Shown here: piece after piece, positions 31,809 through 34,828 of the stretch
Numbering within the stretch: position 1 is the first letter of the stretch
Layout of the letters: each line of letters starts with the position of its first letter
Assembly (NCBI GenBank): GCA_028718745.1
Contig: JAQULF010000010.1
Span: 1 to 34,828 of the forward strand
Direction: 5' to 3'
DNA length: 34,828 nucleotides
Origin: Patescibacteria group bacterium
GTDB lineage: Bacteria; Patescibacteriota; JACPGU01
Program-made: the position numbers and the translations under genes
Notes under the pieces: model-generated
What the model saw: only the letters and a program-made list of their open reading frames with translations
What the model was told of the DNA's origin: nothing
Databases searched by the model: none

Positions 31809-33404
31809 ATGATAAAAAACGCAAAAGGGTTTTTGTCTCGTGAACAAAATCTATCAAAGGTCATCTTTAGTATTGTAATGCTAATGGCCTTTGTTTTCAT
31901 TTTTGGGCCATCAATTAAAGCGCAATTTTTAAGACAAACTGGTAGTACCGGATGGGGTTATGGATATGGTTATGGTTATGGTTATGGTTATGGCTGGGAT
32001 GGCGGTACATTTGGTTATAGAACTGATGGGGGTAGTGTTAGTTCATATCTTTATGATTATGGCTATGGCAATATGGTTTCAGCGCCATCAGGTGGCGTTA
32101 CTACCGTTACACCTTCCGAGATGAGTTCATTGGTTGATGCAGGCATAATGTCGCCAAACGGTGCTAATCCGGCTAGCGCTACGGAAGTTACTTTCAATAG
32201 CGCGGTTGATATTTCGGTGGCAAGCGGTGTTACTATCAGTATTCCAAGCGGTACTACCTTTACGGCTGGTTCTGCGGGTAACTTTTCCAATCTAACTGCC
32301 GCTAATAATGTTACTACTGCCGGTTTAGTTGGCGTAAGCGTTGCTGGACAAGCTATGTCATTTGGTATCCCAAACTTGGATTTGACTGTAAATCCGGCGA
32401 TTACGCTCACAATAAATGTTGGCGCTAGTTATAATGGGACAAATCTAAATATTTATCGCAAAGATGCTGCTGGGACATGGAGCAATAGCGGTTCAAGCTG
32501 CTTGGTGGCTGCCGGTATTTGTACATTTACAACCACTCATTTGTCATCATTCGTAACAGGTACAGCTAGTACCGGCGGAGGAGGCGGAGGCGGTGGTGGA
32601 GGAGGCGATATCATCGCTCCTTCGAACGCTTCAATCGGGATTAACTCTGGCGCGCTAACTACTTCCTCAACAAGCGTGACGCTGACTCTAAATGCTTATG
32701 ACAGCAATGGCGTTTCTCAAATGGCCATTTCTAATACATCGGATTTTGCCGGTATTAATTGGGGAACATATGCAACCAGTAAGGCTTGGACTTTAACCGA
32801 AGGAAATGGAGTCAAAACCGTCTACGCAAAATTCCGAGACCCTGCCGGCAATGTTTCCGCTGTAGTTTCCGGTAGTATTACCCTAACTGGACAATCAACA
32901 GAACAGGTAGTTATCACCCCTCCCGCTCAATCCGGACAGTTTAGAACTCAAGAATTGGTCGTGCTTTCAGACACAGAGAAAGCCCGCCGAGCAAATCTTA
33001 TGAAAGGAACTTATGATTGGAAATTAATTTATCAATCTCCTTATCCAGCGGCTCTTGCGCCAAATGCAGAGACTGAAGTCTGGATTGAAGTAAGAAATAC
33101 CGGAACGGCTACTTGGTTTAATAATGGAGACAATGTAGTTCGTCTTGGTTCCGGTTCTTCTTATGGTAATGCTGGTCAACAAAGAGACTATAATTCTGAA
33201 TTCTCCAACCCTACATGGTATTCTGCTAATAGACCAACCAACATCATGCATCCAGAAATAATTCCTGGCTGGCATACCCGATTCCAATTCATCATCAAAG
33301 CGCCTTCAACTCCGGGTGTTTACAAGGCATATTTCACTCCGGTTGTTGATGGAATAGAGTGGATGAAGGATATTGGACTTTACTGGCAGATAACGGTACA
33401 ATAG
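31809..33404 (+). CDS. Secreted surface protein with GY-repeat and Ig-like domains
   Basis: 531 residues. Residues 17-38 are a signal peptide or anchor helix. Residues 49-62 alternate Gly and Tyr (GWGYGYGYG type). A beta-rich Ser/Thr/Val domain follows to about 250 (PSEMSSLVDAGIMSPNGANP; SFVTG). A run of 11 Gly then leads to an Ig-like domain at about 270-358 (TVYAKFRDPAGNVS), and the C-terminal 130 residues (WIEVRNTGTATW...; STPGVYKAYFTPVVDG) resemble NBR1-type Ig-like domains. No sortase motif or cell-wall repeat is seen. The many Ser/Thr residues and position after the glycan cluster suggest it may be a glycosylated surface or S-layer-like protein. Confidence 0.8.
   Translation: MIKNAKGFLSREQNLSKVIFSIVMLMAFVFIFGPSIKAQFLRQTGSTGWGYGYGYGYGYGYGWDGGTFGYRTDGGSVSSYLYDYGYGNMVSAPSGGVTTVTPSEMSSLVDAGIMSPNGANPASATEVTFNSAVDISVASGVTISIPSGTTFTAGSAGNFSNLTAANNVTTAGLVGVSVAGQAMSFGIPNLDLTVNPAITLTINVGASYNGTNLNIYRKDAAGTWSNSGSSCLVAAGICTFTTTHLSSFVTGTASTGGGGGGGGGGGDIIAPSNASIGINSGALTTSSTSVTLTLNAYDSNGVSQMAISNTSDFAGINWGTYATSKAWTLTEGNGVKTVYAKFRDPAGNVSAVVSGSITLTGQSTEQVVITPPAQSGQFRTQELVVLSDTEKARRANLMKGTYDWKLIYQSPYPAALAPNAETEVWIEVRNTGTATWFNNGDNVVRLGSGSSYGNAGQQRDYNSEFSNPTWYSANRPTNIMHPEIIPGWHTRFQFIIKAPSTPGVYKAYFTPVVDGIEWMKDIGLYWQITVQ
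31956..31991 (+). repeat. In-frame hexamer tandem repeat (GGTTAT)6
   Basis: Six hexamers, five GGTTAT and one GGATAT, encode alternating Gly-Tyr. Copy changes would keep frame and alter the length of the GY stretch just after the signal segment. Confidence 0.9.
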
Positions 33405-33455
33405 AGCAGAACCGGGATTAAATAGGATTAGAAAAGATTTTCAGGATTTTTTAAG

Positions 33456-33484
33456 GGGAGCTCCCATGTGGGCTCCCTTTTGAT
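33456..33484 (+). terminator. Terminator of the surface-protein gene
   Basis: GGGAG-CT-CCCA-TG-TGGG-CTCCC: a 9-bp stem with a two-base bulge, followed by TTTT. It lies about 50 bases after the stop codon. Confidence 0.75.
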
Positions 33485-33493
33485 AAAAAACTA

Positions 33494-33522
33494 TTGACCA
33501 ATAAAAATTTTTTGTATATTAT
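33494..33522 (+). promoter_or_regulatory. Promoter of the brnTA operon
   Basis: TTGACC (33494-33499), 17 bases, TATTAT (33517-33522). Predicted start near 33529, leaving a leader of only about 20 bases and no Shine-Dalgarno before the toxin gene. Confidence 0.7.
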
Positions 33523-33533
33523 GGTAATATACA
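33513..33533. promoter_or_regulatory. Palindromic operator over the brnTA -10 box
   Basis: TGTATATTA-tgg-TAATATACA, 9-base arms with a 3-base centre, covers the -10 box and predicted start. The expected ligand is the BrnA ribbon-helix-helix antitoxin or BrnT-BrnA complex; BrnTA autoregulation is known in Brucella. Confidence 0.65.
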
Positions 33534-33548
33534 TACAAAAATAAAAAA

Positions 33549-33839
33549 ATGATTGATTTATTACAACTAATTGAATTTAATTGGGATGAAGGAAATGTAA
33601 ATAAAAATTGGACGAAACACGGAGTAAGCAAGGAAGAATGTGAACAAGCATTTTTTGATTCCAATCTTAAACAATATAAAGATGTGATTCATTCTGAAAA
33701 GGAAGAGAGATTTATTATTTTAGGAAAAACAAATAAGGGCAGAATCCTTTATATTGTTTTTACAATAAGGGAAGAAAAAATAAGAATAATATCAGCTAGA
33801 AATTTAAATAGAAAGGAGATGCATTTATATGAAGAATGA
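33549..33839 (+). CDS. brnT: BrnT-type ribonuclease toxin
   Basis: 96 residues, near the usual 90-100 of the family. Family motifs: FNWDEGNVNKNWTKHGVS at the start, EERFIILGKTNKGRILYIVFTIR in the middle and RIISARNLNRKE at the end, where BrnT has its conserved Arg...Arg/Lys-Glu residues. BrnT has a RelE-like fold and cleaves RNA when free of antitoxin. It precedes its antitoxin, the normal BrnT/BrnA order, with an 11-base overlap. Catalytic residues look intact, so the toxin is probably active. Confidence 0.88.
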   Translation: MIDLLQLIEFNWDEGNVNKNWTKHGVSKEECEQAFFDSNLKQYKDVIHSEKEERFIILGKTNKGRILYIVFTIREEKIRIISARNLNRKEMHLYEE

Positions 33840-34101
33840 ATTAAAAATCCCAAAATTTAAAAATGAGGATGAAGAAAGAGAATTTTGGTCAAATACAAGT
33901 CTTGATAAATATTTTGATGCCAAAGATTTTCAAAAGGCTAGTTTTCCCAATCTTAAGCCATCTGTCAAAAGCATCTCTTTACGCTTAAGTTTGGGAATGT
34001 TAAATAATTTAAAAATGATTTCCAAGAAAAAAGATATTCCATACCAATCCTATATCAAAATGGTTTTGGATGAGAGAATAAACAAGGAATTAGCGAGATA
34101 G
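33829..34101 (+). CDS. brnA: BrnA/CopG-type antitoxin
   Basis: 90 residues. The N-terminal part (LKIPKFKNEDEEREFWSNTSLDKYFDAKDF) is of the kind that binds the toxin; the C-terminal SISLRLSLGMLNNLKMISKKKDIPYQSYIKMVL is a ribbon-helix-helix DNA-binding domain. Order of domains is as in CopG-like BrnA proteins. AAAGGAG sits about 10 bases upstream of the ATG, so the antitoxin is better translated than the toxin. It neutralises BrnT and probably represses through the palindrome at 33513-33533. Confidence 0.85.
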   Translation: MKNELKIPKFKNEDEEREFWSNTSLDKYFDAKDFQKASFPNLKPSVKSISLRLSLGMLNNLKMISKKKDIPYQSYIKMVLDERINKELAR

Positions 34102-34109
34102 ACCCGTCC

Positions 34110-34135
34110 AAAAAAAAGAAACGCTTTCGCGCTTC
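34110..34135 (-). terminator. Terminator of the minus-strand small-gene pair
   Basis: On the minus strand GAAGCGC-GAAA-GCGTTTC, a 7-bp stem with a GNRA tetraloop, followed by eight T. A GGCCC-AGTG-GGGCC hairpin lies just before it. Confidence 0.85.
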
Positions 34136-34179
34136 CGGCCCCACTGGGCCTTGTTGGGGAAATGGGATTGCGGGAACCG

Positions 34180-34236
34180 TCATTTGCGATCGGTATCCCT
34201 GGGTCTCGGCTTCGGCGCCGGCCGCCATTCAAACAT
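34180..34236 (-). CDS. Possible 18-residue basic proline-rich peptide
   Basis: An ORF of 18 codons plus stop encodes MFEWRPAPKPRPRDTDRK. AGAGGTGA lies 5 bases before the ATG, an unusually good ribosome binding site for this window. It sits between the 34264 gene and a strong terminator on the same strand. A high Arg/Lys/Pro content could mean an RNA-binding or ribosome-active peptide. It is too short for statistical support; the Shine-Dalgarno and terminator are the evidence. Confidence 0.4.
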   Translation of the reverse strand: MFEWRPAPKPRPRDTDRK

Positions 34237-34263
34237 CGTGATCACCTCTTTCTTCTGGAGAAA

Positions 34264-34641
34264 CTAAGCAACGCGCACGATGACATCGTACCTTGATTCT
34301 GTGAACTTGCCCTTTCTGTCTTGTGGCGTATGCTTGAGTGAAAAGCTATTGCTTTTAGACCGACGGATAAAATCTCTTGTTTGCAAGAATGTGGCAGATG
34401 AAAGCCCTCCCAAGATGATTGTTTGATGTGTCATTCTTAACTCAATTTCATCGCGCCGTCTCTTTTTCTTGAAGTAATAGCCACAAAGATGAATCTTGTT
34501 TCCGGCGAGGCCATCCCATATTGATCGCCTCACTTTGAAGTGAAAGCACCCACTTTTGAAACTGTCCGGAATTTTTAAAGTTCGCCAAGCTATTCTTGCG
34601 CTGTCTGTACTTTTCACATGCAACCCAATCTGGAGTTTCAT
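34264..34641 (-). CDS. Unrecognised small basic protein
   Basis: 125 residues from MKLQIGLHVKSTDSARIAW. A GGGG site precedes the ATG by about 8 bases. The product is basic and rich in Arg, Lys, Ser and Thr (YYFKKKRRRDEIELRMTH; RDFIRRSKSNSF) with no hydrophobic segment. No family is recognised. It is followed by the possible 18-residue ORF and a terminator, and belongs with the other independent, GC-richer unrecognised genes of this window. A chance ORF cannot be fully excluded, but the terminator and ribosome binding sites make an expressed unit likely. Confidence 0.55.
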   Translation of the reverse strand: MKLQIGLHVKSTDSARIAWRTLKIPDSFKSGCFHFKVRRSIWDGLAGNKIHLCGYYFKKKRRRDEIELRMTHQTIILGGLSSATFLQTRDFIRRSKSNSFSLKHTPQDRKGKFTESRYDVIVRVA

Positions 34642-34828
34642 GCTGGTTTCCCCTTTTTTTTATTTATTTTAACAAAAATAACACTACATAAATCGCTATT
34701 CATAACAAAATAATAGCATAAATCCAATCAAAATAAAATCTTTTTAAAAAATTGGCAACCTTAATTATAAAAACAAAAGGATAGAGGATCAGGGCAAAAG
34801 GATTGAAGCGATGCAGAACATGGCGGTT

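Noticed and set aside
34050-34232. 60-residue minus-strand ORF
   Set aside because: It runs through the terminator and into brnA antisense; the frame starting at 34236 has the ribosome binding site.

Overview
The window looks like chromosomal DNA from a Candidate Phyla Radiation (Patescibacteria, probably Parcubacteria-like) bacterium. The evidence is moderate-to-low GC, many core genes without a Shine-Dalgarno sequence, a small lysine-tailed translation-factor-like protein, a long chain of overlapping cell-envelope glycosylation genes, and a Gly/Tyr-rich surface protein of a style common in that group. The taxonomic call is inference from gene style; no marker phylogeny was possible.

Region 1 (1-4160), defence-like accessory block: a lysine-rich protein with an EF-Tu domain-2-like barrel (minus), then a PD-(D/E)xK endonuclease candidate (683-1600, +) that converges, with a 14-bp tail overlap, on a gene encoding a complete LexA repressor fused in frame to a beta-class amino-methyltransferase (1587-3062, minus). 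A divergent pair follows: a 60-residue basic protein and a SEC-C zinc-motif protein. The lexA-methyltransferase promoter (TTGTAT-N17-TATATT, minus) holds a direct repeat GTTC-N7-GTTC in its spacer. That is the operator form described for alphaproteobacterial LexA. I read the locus as a candidate restriction-modification system whose methylase is its own SOS-responsive repressor. It is the most unusual thing in the window.

Region 2 (4230-16660), information-processing operon: rpoB, rpoC, rpsL, rpsG, an unrecognised gene, fusA. Imperfect hairpin repeats built from short words sit just before rpoC, rpsL and rpsG. An unrecognised gene with its own strong promoter and strong Shine-Dalgarno interrupts the rpsG-fusA junction, flanked by three copies of a GTCATCC...AAGGATC element with variable internal palindromes. 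The EF-G has NKIN where NKMD is expected.

Region 3 (16670-17600): two small minus-strand genes behind one strong promoter. Both carry a nearly identical leader (CGGC-AAT-GCCGGAGGTGA type). They, the rpsG-fusA gene and a minus-strand pair at 34180-34641 form a class of unrecognised genes with strong ribosome binding sites, unlike the host's core genes.

Region 4 (17671-31588): thirteen tightly packed plus-strand genes for surface glycan synthesis: a Wzx-like flippase, a polyprenyl-phosphate GT2, a second GT2, a CgeB-like GT, two GT4 enzymes, a hexapeptide acyltransferase, three SAM methyltransferases, two large GT-C-like membrane proteins and a small membrane protein. Together they could build, decorate and export a lipid-linked glycan.

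Region 5 (31600-34828): a secreted surface protein with a GY-repeat and Ig-like domains, a BrnT/BrnA toxin-antitoxin pair with a palindromic operator over its promoter, and the minus-strand pair of unrecognised genes with a clear terminator. No tRNA, rRNA, CRISPR array or transposase was recognised.
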